From Periplaneta americana (Eukaryota; Arthropoda; Insecta; Blattodea; Blattidae), in NCBI RefSeq assembly GCF_040183065.1, contig NC_091121.1:68120787-68184786 (forward strand): DNA of 64,000 bases, in the 5' to 3' direction. A program made the position numbers and the translations under genes. Within the stretch, counting starts at the first letter, position 1. Every line of letters begins with the position of its first letter. Below are positions 43,971 to 54,722 of this stretch, piece by piece. The notes under the pieces are model-generated. The model saw only the letters and a program-made list of their open reading frames with translations, searched no databases and was not told the DNA's origin.

Positions 43971-44250
43971 TTTTGATTAAACAAAAATCTAACGAAAATT
44001 ATCAAACTCAAAATCGTAACATTTCCTAGTTTACGTAAATGGATACACTACTTTTCTTCTCTCCTATACCTAGTAAAGGTACTGTTATTGTATTTAAACT
44101 AGTGTCATCAAACTCCGGCCGTAGAAGGGGGTAGCAAACAGTGTTTCCGGTTCTCAATCGTTAATCCAAAGGTATAGTGAGGTTAATATTGAAAATGTTA
44201 GTAAAAACAAAATGATGTCCCGGTACTACACCCCAATTTTTTGATAAAAA

Positions 44251-45260
44251 AAAATCCCGCTGTGTATTATCCATACAACAAACGTGTAATTTATATAACG
44301 AAAGTAGTTTCAACGTAATAGAACATTTAAAGTTGGGTAATCAACACACTGACATACAATTACACATTTAAAGTTGCACCGCGAGCCACATTAAGATCAA
44401 GTACCACAGTTTGCACACCTTCCTTCTTCCAGCAAACCCATCAAGTGTCAACAGTGATAATGAAGAAGATGACGTGGCCATTGTTGCAGGTCGAGTAGGT
44501 AGCAATGGTGCGCGGCTAAATACGTCCGTTATAATGTGGGGAGGGGACGCATTAATAAGAACATGTGTTCCGTCGACAAAGATCAAGCCAAGTGAGATGT
44601 AAGGAACGGGACGGCGTCGTCGCGACGCTGGCGCCACGTACCGGCTGTTACAAAAATTAGATTGCTAAATAATTTGATATGACAAACAGTGCTACTGCTT
44701 CGAGGCGAAAACCGGATCCATGTCGTGTACCGTGGAGTGGACTGGCAGCCTTACTTCTTTCTATTGTAGTTTGGATCGCTAGCTCAAAACTTCTCACGAC
44801 TTTCTACGTGTGCTTGGACCGTTGCTTACGGCTTGGACTAACCAATTTAATGTTTCTCTATTAAAATCAAATCAGATCAATCATTTTCAGATTATGAACT
44901 GGAAAATATATTTTATGATGATTACTGATTAGGGACCGTATTCTGTCCCAGTGCGTACGGAAATATGGTTAGCTGTTCATAAACTATATTGGCGTGTCCT
45001 CATGTTTGGCGCGTGGCACAGGTACTATAAGGGAAAATATCTTGTTTGTGATGTGGTTGACATTCTATTCATGACTCAAAACTAGACATCGAAGACTGTT
45101 GAAAATACATTATAGTGATAAAGATTGATACTACTTTGTCCTTTCCTACAATTTAAATTATTTGTTCATTTATTTATTTCAGTCATTCCAGGCAAATTGG
45201 GAATTCCAATGAAAAAGTCTTTTTCAGAAATATTTGTTTATTATTAGTGTAAGACATAGA
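44251..45260. other. Stretch without recognised gene
   Basis: 44370-44880 is GC-richer and open on both strands (a minus frame reads VPYISLGLIFVDGTHVLI) but shows no family I can name. The rest is AT-rich. Confidence 0.35.
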
Positions 45261-45262
45261 TA

Positions 45263-45850
45263 CAGACGTGGACAAATTATTAACAAAATTGACGATTTTT
45301 ATGATAATTCTGTTTACAAAATTTGATTTTTCAATTTAGACTACAGTTGACAATTTTGCATATTTCTATCATTACAAAAGACAGAAATATGCAAAAATGT
45401 CAACTGTAGTTTAAATTGAACAGTTAACTTTTGTAAAAATATATAATAAAAATCTTCAATTTTGTTAATAATTTGTAAATTAGAAAAAATGTCAACTACA
45501 GTCCAAATTGAAGAGTCAAATTTTGTAAAACTAAAATAAAAATCTTCAGTTTTGCTAATAATTTGGAAATATCCAAAATATCAACTGTATTCCAAATTGA
45601 AGAATCAAATTTTGTAAAAATATATAATAAAAACCTTCAGTTTTGCTAATAATTTGTAAATATGCAAAAATATCAAATGTAGTCCAAATTGAAGAGTTAA
45701 ATTTTCTAAAAATATACAATACAAATCTTCAATTTTGCTAATAATTTGGAAATATGCAAAAATGTCAACTGTAGTCTAAATTGAAGAATCATATTTTGTA
45801 AAAATATATAATAAAAATCTTCAATTTTGCTAATAATTTGTCCACATCTG
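45263..45850. mobile_element. Tc1-like MITE with internal 92-bp tandem repeats
   Basis: Ends CAGACGTGGACAAATTATTA and (inverted) CAGATGTGGACAAATTATTA, with TA on both sides (45261-45262, 45851-45852). The inverted repeats are about 100 bp. From 45400 on, the right arm is repeated in tandem about five times (unit gtcaactgtagtccaaattg, then aagagtcaaattttgtaaaa, then atatataataaaaatcttca, then attttgctaataatttg). Confidence 0.85.
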
Positions 45851-45859
45851 TAAGTTTCT

Positions 45860-46850
45860 AAATTTAAATAATCTTATCCATTTTGAATCTTGCGTACACT
45901 ACCTTTAACACTTGAATATAAGTAACTTGACAACAAACACACCTTCAAAATATACAGAAAACCAACCACCACCACCACCACACACATACACAACACATCT
46001 AACCACCCCATACAACACAAACATGCTGTATTCAGGACAATGGTACACAGATTACTCAACATACCCATGAGCCAACAACACTACAATGAAGAAGTGAACA
46101 CAATCAAATACATAGCACAAGAAAACGGTTACAATCCAAACTTAATAGACAACATCATAAGAAAGACAAAACAAAAACTTAAACACAAAAACACGCAAAA
46201 CACAACACAAACACAAACACAAGAACACAAGAAATACATCACACTAACTTATGAAAACAAAAGCACACATAAGATCGCATCTTCATTCAGAAAGCAGAAA
46301 TACAACATAGCAAACAGAACAGAAAACACACTACAAAGACATCTCAACACACAAACACAAACAAATAAATACGACCACACAGGTGTATACAAACTCACAT
46401 GTAATAGTTGCGACAAGTTCTACATAGGACAGACAGGCAGATCATTCTAAACACGCTACAAAGAACACATTAAAGCAATAACCAGAGGACACAATACATC
46501 TACATACACCGATCACATAACTAATGCTAACCATACATACAATAACATAAATGCGGACATGGAAATCCTACACATACAACCCAAGAACCAAAAACTCTAC
46601 ACACTAGAACAATACGAAATATACAAACACACTAAAACACACCCCGTTCAAATTCTCAACACATAGATCAATTTCAGTAGACACAAACTATTTGACTCCA
46701 CTTTTCAACACCTTTCAACAATCAAACGCACCCATATAACAGGCAGAGAAGTTCGAGATGTCGCCGAGATCTAGTAGGCTCTGAGGATGGTGTGATGAAG
46801 CACCGAAACAGCTGTAAGCTGCACAAACTTACATAATTAACACGAGTAAG
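45860..46850 (+). pseudogene. Penelope-like element, RT end plus GIY-YIG endonuclease
   Basis: Plus frame: NKHTFKIYRKPTTTTTTHIH, SNHPIQHKHAVFRTMVHRLL, VNTIKYIAQENGYN, then a T/Q/N-rich linker. The GIY-YIG nuclease follows: GVYKLTCNSCDKFYIGQTGR (about 46383-46442) with RYKEH. It closes with HPVQILNT stop at 46663-46665. IYRKPT ... NHPxxHK and a C-terminal GIY-YIG with a paired-Cys insert are diagnostic of Penelope-like elements. A stop (TAA) splits RSF from TRYKEH at 46448-46450, and the RT core is missing. The 3' UTR (to ~46850) has 'gaaacagctgtaagctgcac'. Its left edge abuts the Tc1-like MITE. Confidence 0.88.
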
Positions 46851-47746
46851 TCCGCTAGTTAATCAATTACTAATAATCTTATGTTTTATTTTCAGAAGAA
46901 AAATATTTTACAAGTTGTATGGGCATTAAATCTAAGTGGTCTTAACTAGGTAAGAGGTACTTTTCGTTTACCTAAAGTTTGCAGCACTTACTCACAGAGA
47001 GATCAGCTGTTAATGTATGTTTTTCAAGGTGCTATTGTTGAAATATTTCGAAGGTCTGCACTATTAATTCCAGAACTCCAGTCTCAAGGAACTTTTTACT
47101 CTGTAATATAATTCATTTTGAGATTTATTTTCAGTAGTTTGGGTTAAAAACAATTAGCAATCTTACAGTTCAAGTGAATATTTTGACTTAGAAATGTTTC
47201 AGTTGTCACTGGAAAAATGAAGGACATTAATTCATCTGTAACATCCGTGACAAATTGTGTGTAACATCCGCGGCATGAAAGAAACAGCTATAAAATATTT
47301 ACCGGCTATTGTTGTGAAGTAATTGGATGCCATGAGATTTGCATAGTTTTTACATGAACACTATGAGAATGAATCTCTTTTTGCTTGAGGCAGACACACG
47401 AGTTTTACACTTTTTAAAAATAAGGTGTGAAGTGAGTTCACAAATCTTGTAACCTGTAGTGCATCAAACTAAAATATTTAAATAGTTTATTATGAACAGA
47501 AATTAAATGGACACCTGCTATGATGTTCCTGTTGCAGAAAACGTAACACCAACCCAGTCAACTTTGAATAGAACATCTAAGGCACAACAGTCGTACAAAA
47601 ACGGGTTATAATTTATTGCAGTTTTTATGTTAATTGGCCTCTCTCAAAATAATTTTTGTTTTTTCTTTTATTAATTTGACATCACACAGAATGAAATGTA
47701 CCTAATTTTTATGTTTTCGTTATGTTAATTTACCAATCAAATAAGT
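46851..47746. other. Stretch without recognised feature
   Basis: AT-rich; nothing recognised. Confidence 0.4.
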
Positions 47747-47754
47747 ATCTAGAA

Positions 47755-48695
47755 CAGCGATGGGCGTGTGAGTGCATTTGCCCTCCGTGCGCACGGGGTA
47801 TTCCAAGTGCGAGCGCTGCAGAGTGCTGTAGTGTGCCAGCAGCTATAACAGACCTTAACAGCTTTTAAATGAGCTAAATTTAGGACTTCAGGGAAAAGAC
47901 ATTCTTAATACACAATTTTCTGATAGAATTGCAGCTCTTAACGAGAAATTGCTGTTATGGATACGTCAAATGCAAAAGGGCGAAATATATCATTTCCAAT
48001 TCTTACCTAAGCGCATAGAATTTTGAACAATGAAAATTTCGAAATGTATGCATTGTATTCTACCCGGTCTATTAGAGGAATTTACATCAAGGTTCCACGA
48101 TTTAGATTGCCTGGAAATGGATTTGCGTATTTCTGCTACATGTTCAGATTCCAACTGATTATTGATAACGTCCCTCCTTCATTATAGTGTGAATTGATTG
48201 ACCTGCGAATGTGGTCGAGAGATGCGAGCGAAATATGATTCAAGGTCGAGTCTTACGCAGTTTTATGACGGATTCCCAAGAGGACGCTTTCCCAATCTGC
48301 ATAAGTTGTGTGAGAAAGTTTTGTGTTTATTTGGTTCCACTTATAGATGTGAACAGTTATTTTCTATTACGAAAATAAACAAATCTCAAACAAGAAATGA
48401 TGGGCTTTTAACGGCAGTTCTTCGCATAGCTTGTGCTAATACAGTTTCTCCAAATCTTGAGAAATTGAGTAATATGAATTAATGTGCAACAGACATGTTT
48501 TGTTTTGTTTTGTTTTGTATTTAAGGAAGTGTTTCTTTACTTTGTGCTCTTATTTAGTTTGGTAGAATAGCATTTTCTTTTGAAATATACAGTACGTACC
48601 GCAACTTGAGTAAACCGGTTTTCGTGCACTCTATAAGCACACTTCTCTCGTAGTACACCGTGCAAGCACAGGGTGCATAATTCTGCCCAACCCTG
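47755..48695 (+). mobile_element. Deleted hAT element with transposase C-terminal half
   Basis: Ends CAGCGATGGGC and (inverted) CAGGGTTGGGC; perfect 8-bp duplication atctagaa (47747-47754, 48696-48703), matching the nTCTAGAn target preference of this hAT group. The plus strand encodes LNLGLQGKDILNTQFSDRIA, ALNEKLLLW, later EMDLRISATCSDSN, then (48198-48482) LTQFYDGFPRGRFPNLHKLC and LCLFGSTYRCEQLFSITKIN, NKSQTRNDGLLTAVLRIAC. The last blocks are the hAT dimerisation domain. There are stops between the first and last blocks, and the N-terminal zinc finger and most of the catalytic region are absent. Confidence 0.92.
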
Positions 48696-48703
48696 ATCTA
48701 GAA

Positions 48704-49229
48704 GATGTATTAAAGTTACATTATATTACTTAGAATTTTAACAAATGTATACCATATTTTGGAACAGAATTAATGACATCTTTCTATACCATATTTTGGA
48801 ACAGAGGGAGTATTAGTAAGCTAAGAGAGACAGCTGCAATAAAAGTATGGAAGAGGTGAAGAACTAGGGTAACAAGTCACAGACTAAAGAAAACAAGTGA
48901 GGTAAATAAGTGAAAGAAAAGAATGAGTGAAATTAGGGAACAGTGGTTACTGTAAGAAATATATCTAACAACGAACCTATTGTATAGGGATAAAACAATG
49001 ATTAGCTATTAGTAGTAAGCAAAATGCGATCGAGATAAGTAAAATGATAAAAAAAAAATGATTAAGAGAGAAGTAGTGAAAGTGAATTTTTTTAAAGGTT
49101 TAAATAAGACATTAATGTTGGAATGAAGGCGAAAATAGAATAAATTAATTGGTGGTGAATGTAAGAGGTTGTAGAAAATAGTGAAGAGAAAAACGAAACT
49201 GTTATAGTGCCCTTTTTTGTCTCGAATTA
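48704..49229. other. AT- and purine-rich stretch
   Basis: 'ataccatattttggaacaga' is present twice (48749, 48785). 48880-49190 is a decayed AG-rich tract. No gene. Confidence 0.5.
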
Positions 49230-49237
49230 CTCTAGAG

Positions 49238-50090
49238 CATATCTGCACAAACAGCGCTCAACGAGCGCGCGCGCTCCTTCGGAGCGGGAGAGCCGTGTTT
49301 ACCGCTCGCCGAAACGGAGAGGAAGATACATCAGAATGACAAACACTTGCTATAGGTAGAGGAGAGGGAAACGACCACTCACTCAGTTATCTAGTGGAGT
49401 GCAGTGTGTAGGCCTATTCTCAGTAACTGTTTCACGTTGCTTATCTACTGCTACAGTACAGTATGGAGGAATCTAAAAGACGGAAAATAACATTTAACGA
49501 TTTACAGCTCGAACTTATTGATCTTCAATGTGACCTAAGGGCTAAAGATCCTTTGAATAATACTACTAGCCTGGTTGAGTTTTACAAGACTAAAAATTAG
49601 CAATAATATCCACGACTACACAGGCTGGCTGTGAAAATGATTGCTATGTTTGGCTCAACATTTATTTTTGTGAGCAACTGTTTTCTATAATCAACTTTAA
49701 TAAAGGCAGACATCGAACATCTGTAACTGATGTTTCATTACGATCAGTAGGCTACTGTTTCTTTCAGCTGCCAACAGCATGAAACCTCGTTTTGATGTAC
49801 TGATAAATAAAAATATAACAAAATGATGTTGTACATTTAAGTAGCCATAGAATTTCTATTATTTCTGTAAAATAAATATTTTTTTATTAATTAATAGAGT
49901 CCAAGATAGTTATGCAAACACTGAACGGGAATTCATTTCATAAACATTCGTAATAGTACTTCTTTTTGTGTATATTTTGTACGAGATCACCCCTTCTTCC
50001 AGTCCACCCTTATACAAAGCGCAGCTAATATCTGCATTCCGCTGATGAGGTTTGAGCCGGCTCGGAGAGCGCAAACCTTGTGCAGACCTG
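49238..50090 (+). mobile_element. Second deleted hAT element, 853 bp
   Basis: Ends CATATCTGCACAA and (inverted) CAGGTCTGCACAA; perfect 8-bp duplication ctctagag (49230-49237, 50091-50098). The plus strand (49463-49826) starts MEESKRRKITFNDLQLELID with LQCDLRAKDPL, then TTSLVEFYKTKN stop, YPRLHRLAVKMIAMFGSTF, and in other frames the CEQLFSIxxxNKG and TSVTDVSLRS equivalents. So it keeps a degraded hAT dimerisation domain. It is related to, but not a copy of, the neighbour at 47755-48695. Confidence 0.9.
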
Positions 50091-50098
50091 CTCTAGAG

Positions 50099-50835
50099 GA
50101 TGATACAAAATTGCAAAAAAAAAATGAAAAATTACAACAATTTAAGATAGTGTTGCCCATATAACATCTTGCACTAAAGTTTATAAAACCGTTTAAATAT
50201 AATATACTCGTACATAAAGTTTATACAAGACATTCGACTTCAGAAAAGCAAGAAAGCGAGATGAACAGAATTTCACAACAATTTGGGGAGCCTGGAAAGT
50301 CGACGGAGAGCTGACACCGCCTCTGGGTATATTATATCTGCGACATAGAAAGATATAAATTGTGAGGTGCAAAGAGGGGAGATAAAAAAGGAAAGTCCCC
50401 GCACTGTTAGTTGCTACCTCGAGGGAGTGATTCCACAGAATCAGCATACAGGACACTTGCGAACGGAATCGATAAGAAGTCGCGGAACTTATATCATAAC
50501 AGATTGTGTCAGGGGGATCTTCGCAACCAATATTCCAATACAAAAAAACTAAAGACTCCGAGGTCACAATATGTGTGGGTCTCTGAATATTTTCCCACAT
50601 ATTCCACATCTTTGAGAGCCATACAATACGAATTTCGGAACAAGACTATAGGGTGTGAATAAATCAGTCTCACAGATTCTTGGGATATTGAAGAGGGACA
50701 ATCGGACGGCTTTTAATTATACAAATACTGTATATATTTGAAATTTAATGTTTCGACCGAAAGCGATATTTTATCAGGTTACTGTTTTACTTTAGTTGAA
50801 ACAAAACTCTTCTAGTATTAGACAATATTTTATTA
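50099..50835. other. Stretch without recognised feature
   Basis: Small open frames on both strands around 50193-50662 without motifs. No repeat recognised. Confidence 0.4.
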
Positions 50836-50837
50836 CT

Positions 50838-52195
50838 TTTGTTTACGCGAATGACGTGAATATTTTAGGAGAAAATCCACAAACAAAAAGGAAAAACACA
50901 GGAATTTTTCTTGAAGAAAGTAAGGAGATAGATTTGGAAGTCAATCCTGAAAAGACAAAGTATATGATTATGTCTCGTGACCAGAACATAATACGAAATG
51001 GAAATATAAAAATTGAAGGTAGAAAAATTTAAATACATTGGAGCAACAGCAACAAATGTGTGTGTCCAATGCCTACTCACTTCACTTTGCGTGATTCGGG
51101 TTCCGCATACTACGGATAGATGGTAGGACTGTGACCCACTTTCAAATTGCACACCACTTCGGCGGGCCACGTTATGCATGATGCGTATCTCTGAAGAGTT
51201 GTGTCGTATATTAGGGTGAGTGTATGTTAAGTGTTCGTGTATGTGTAGTGTAGGGAATGGGTGAGGATGTTGAAGATGAGGAAGGGAGAAGGGGAAATCG
51301 GTGCCGGCACTTAACCTACTTATGTCGGATAGCACCAAGGGGGCCGCCAGGCTTAACGTCCCCAACCGACGGACGAATCACTATCAACAGTGACATATGC
51401 CTTCCCTTCATATGCACTGCAGAGAGATTAGGGATTTAACCCAGGCATATCGGTACACAATTTAGTGGTTAGAAATTGTTGCCATCTCTCCTAGTCCCGA
51501 GGTAGAAATTTTACAAGAAAATTTCTGACCCCGCCGATAATCGAACCCGGACCAGCTAGTCTGGAGTCAGACACGCTACCACAGAGTTAACTCGGCGGAC
51601 TCAGAGACAAATTTTCAATGACAACCGGGAGGTAATTACACACAGAATAAATATGGGAAATGCTTGCTATTATTCGGTTGAGAACCTTTGGATATTTAGT
51701 CTGCTTAAAAAAAACTGAAATTTATAATTTATAAAACAGTTATATTATCGATTTTTCTGTATGATTGTGAAGCTTGCACTCTCACTTTGAGAGAGGAACA
51801 GAGGTTAAGGATGTTCGAGAATAAGGTGCTTAGAAAAATATTTTGGTGCTAAGAGGGATGAAGTTACAGGAGAATGGAGAAAGTTAAACAACGCAGAATT
51901 GCACACAGTGTATTCTTCACCTAACATAATTACGAACATTAAATGCAGACGTTTGAGATGAACAGGACATATAGGACGTATGAGTGAATCCAGAAATACG
52001 TATAGAGTGTTAATTGGGAGACCTGAGGGAAAAGGAACTTTAGGAAGGCCGAGACGTAGATGGGAGGATAATATAAAATGGATTTGAGGGAGTTGGATTA
52101 TGATGGTAGGGACTGGATTAATCTTGCTCAGGATAGAAACCGAAGGCGGACTTATGTGAGGGCAGCAATGAACCTCCGGGTTCCTTAAAAAACCA
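50838..52195 (+). pseudogene. LINE-A copy, broken and split by a SINE
   Basis: Plus frame from 50838: [42 protein letters not shown], then a short deletion and (in another frame) the YxGATATN equivalent at 51035-51060. After a 546-bp insertion it resumes (51607 on) with [11 protein letters not shown], later [36 protein letters not shown] and MNLRVP stop near 52187. The catalytic YADD is YAND here. Several indels. The intact relative at 59745-61191 gives the alignment. Confidence 0.85.
51061..51606 (-). mobile_element. Long tRNA-headed SINE type (SINE-3)
   Basis: The minus-strand head reads gagttaactctgtggtagcg (A-box-like) and GGTCCGGGTTCGATTATCGG (B box), then 'ggggtcagaaattttcttgt' and a long body reaching 'cattggacacacac'. 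It interrupts LINE-A at acaaatgtg / acaaatttt (51052-51060, 51607-51615). At ~546 bp it is over twice SINE-1. No other copy in the window, so its edges rest on the LINE alignment. Confidence 0.7.
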
Positions 52196-52694
52196 TTTGT
52201 AACTAAGCGATGTAGATTACACTTTTTTCAATGTTGGTGTAATGCAGGGTTTTCCGGAAGCAACACATAATTGCAACTAAAACTGAATGAAGTTCAGACA
52301 CGTCAAACCTTGTATTTACAAAGGATTACTTTAACGGTAACATTTTATTTTGTTGTTTTGAATAAGATGGTTAGCAGGGAATTCCGTCTTTCTTTGTAAA
52401 TGAGACCGTCCTTCAGAAGCTCCACCCTCCTAAGGACACTGATTGGGGCTTCATGAATATTGGAATTTTTACTGATCGCAGATATGACGTGTCAGTAGAA
52501 GGGTTTGAAGTGACTTAATTTTCTTTTGAGGTGTATGAACTGTGAAAAAGTCTCGCTGTTGAAATTCGTGAAGCTTTCGGGCATGTTCCCAGATAGAAGT
52601 CTGTGATCTTGCGTGTGCGGGTACGATCTGTGAACTTTTCTAGGTATCTGTGCAGTCTGTCTTATTCCGGTGCTTCTGGCGTTAACATATATTA

Positions 52695-52747
<53 letters not shown>

Positions 52748-53823
52748 GTTTTGTTATGCTATGCCGAAACAAGTTAAATCGCATTTATTACGATAGTGGA
52801 TTGGAAATAATTCCATCTTTATCACCGAGAGAAAAGTTATGTTGTTTAAAACTGACTGTAAGCGTACATTTTTAACATTCAGGCAATGTTTGCTACCCCT
52901 TTCACAGTTTGGACAAAAAACTTAAAAAACCTATTACACCTAAAATGTACTTCTTAAAAAACTAAAAATCCGGTCCCTACTGATCACTTTCTTGATAGGA
53001 ACCTCTTTAAACACAAGTATCTTCATCTGATTCTAAATAAGAGCATAGCCCAGTTAGGCTTATTTCTTAGTTTCTTACTTCAGAATTCTAAATTTAGAAA
53101 TATTTATGACACAGACATCAATTCTGTTTGCACATTTTGTTTTTGTTAGTGTGTTAATCTTGTGTGTGTCTACTAAAAATATGAATTATAATCTTGAAAG
53201 GCGAAGAACTATGGAAAGGTTGAAGTAACCCATTTCAAATGGAACATTTCCCTATTGTTTGAATGTTTAATCTTATATTTGCTGTTATACGCATCACATA
53301 TATACCAGATTGGCTGTTCCCATGTTATGAACTGGCAATTATAAAAGAAAAACACTAGGATCTCCACTGTCAAAAACGAACTTTTTGGTAACGACCGCTA
53401 GGTGGAGATACTGCTGCAAGCTACAAAGATATAACATAAAATATAAGGAATCTAACTACCAAAAATGTGGCATAATCCACATGGACGGAGAACCATGTAA
53501 AGGATAAAGTGGTCTATTTCGCTGGACTTGAAAGATACTTGTCAGCCTAATACAAGCAAGTAGAGAATATTAAGAACTACGATCATGTTTGACATGTAGA
53601 ACAATCTTCGAGTCTTTCCTTATGTCTTCACTAATTTAGAAGAAAGAATTTACATCAAGAAACTGTCCTCTAAAATGTTTTTCTCTTTCTATTTTAATAG
53701 CAGGCCTATTTATTAAGCACAATGTGTACCTTTCAACCATTTTTATTTGTTTTGGAGACTTGGCTCAGGACCCCGCAGAATGAGAATGGTTACGGTATAT
53801 TGGTGGAATCATAATGATCAGGG
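52196..53823. other. Stretch with an (AT)n microsatellite, otherwise unrecognised
   Basis: (AT)n with a TATATTATAT start at about 52687-52744. No coding trace recognised elsewhere. Confidence 0.45.
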
Positions 53824-54606
53824 TAGGGTTACCATGAGAAGAAATTCTAAAGGAGGACATGGAATCTAAAATAAGAGGACATTGCTGAAAAAAGGAAGAC
53901 TTTTTAAAAATTGGTATGAACAAAGTTAAACAATGGTTCATCTTAGTCAGTTTTCTCACTAGTTGCTGGATCAGTATTATATCTGTACCCTACTTATCGG
54001 TGGAGCCTACTTTGTGCACAAGAACCTGGAGAGACAAACTTATGTCTTGTAACAAATAACTATGGAACTGTTCACAGGACATGTCCTTGAAATTATATTT
54101 CACCATGATGATACCTCTGACTGTCTCCGTTAGCATACGATTTCATTCTTTTGTCCATTGAGCACATATTAGGGAAAATGCTCTCTCAGCACTTCCATTG
54201 TGACTTGGGATAAATGAATAGAATTGACATATTTTTAAGAGTTCTGAGAAAGTTTAGTACTCGCAGAACTATTGGAATTGAAGAATTTGCACCATTGTTT
54301 ATCTAAACTTAAATCTTAATAACTTAGAATAGAGTGTAAGAATTCAATGCTTGTCAATAGATCATCATATTTTATGTTTTTTATGTGTTCCAGCTTCAAC
54401 CATTGAAAGCAGTTAAATTCTTTCATAGATTTTCACCATTGTTCAGATATTCTATGCATAATATCGCACATTATTCAATATTCATATTAATTCTAATTGA
54501 AATGCGAAATGCCGGACATTTCAATCTTTTTAAATGCCTGCCGGACAGGATAAAATGATTAAAAAAGAGGACATGTCCTCCTTTTGTCGGAAGGATGGTA
54601 ACTCTA
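53824..54606. mobile_element. ~780-bp TIR element (GGTTACCAT ends)
   Basis: The left end GGGTTACCATGAGAAGAAAT runs into AAAGGAGGACATG. The inverted right end GAGTTACCATCCTTCCGACA runs into AAAGGAGGACATG. TA abuts both (53824-53825, 54605-54606). GGACAT occurs repeatedly inside both ends. No transposase trace, and the superfamily is uncertain (TA targets or hAT-type CAGGGTTACC are both conceivable). Confidence 0.65.
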
Positions 54607-54722
54607 GGTGAGGGGAAACGGTAGAACCCCGAGGAAAAACCTCTCGTTCCCAGACCGGGAATCGAACTCGAATCTCCATAGTGGAAGCCAGAGGAGTTAA
54701 GCACTCGGCCACGGGCAATGCT
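54607..54722 (-). mobile_element. tRNA-like SINE fragment (fourth head type)
   Basis: The minus strand reads CCGTGGCCGAGTGCTTAAC (A-box, Ser/Leu-tRNA-like) and GAGTTCGATTCCCGG (B box), then 'gaggtttttcctcggggttc'. The acceptor-stem ends do not pair, so it is not a tRNA gene. It sits directly beside the TIR element. Confidence 0.55.

Larger units (their letters stand above)
40804..44223 (+). mobile_element. Mariner-like element copy C, carrying two nested insertions
   Basis: Left end CAGGAATACCATTTTATTTT and right end (inverted) CCGGGACATCATTTTGTTTT are the same family as copies A and B, each beside TA. Outside the two insertions it follows copy B closely. It alone keeps a longer transposase tail (about 42600-42830, plus): SPNLSALHYF, a frameshift, FLWGYCETVVFAEHPTTIE, LNNSIQETI, SEDMLENVFDNIHKRTEACI and EMNDHHFQ stop. 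SPNLxxLDYFxWGY then ACIxxNGxHF is the mariner-type end. Insertions: Crypton-like 41334-42530 and Helitron 42985-43970. Confidence 0.88.
40612..44250 (-). pseudogene. LINE-B reverse transcriptase fragment split by the mariner
   Basis: Minus-strand reading of 40612-40803: NNMSCCQVVKRMIAMAKKGF, NRRRSISCRPLKK, EEETSEVLS, KCLVWSMELYGTETCALRRSEE. This is the LINE-B block also present at 20340-21060. At 40802-40803 a TA meets the mariner. On the far side (44224-44250) the minus strand reads a short LG C equivalent ('aaattggggtgta'). Joining both sides across one TA gives the KYLGC...NNMSC order of the family, so the mariner entered this LINE. The far-side match is only about 20 bp. Confidence 0.7.

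Noticed and set aside
44368-44637. FVDGTHVLI on the minus strand as a Harbinger transposase (xDGTHI) motif
   Set aside because: No other transposase motif nearby and no matching ends; a nine-residue resemblance is too little.
54607-54722. Possible tRNA-Ser/Leu gene on the minus strand
   Set aside because: A and B boxes are present but the acceptor stem does not pair and SINE-type sequence follows.
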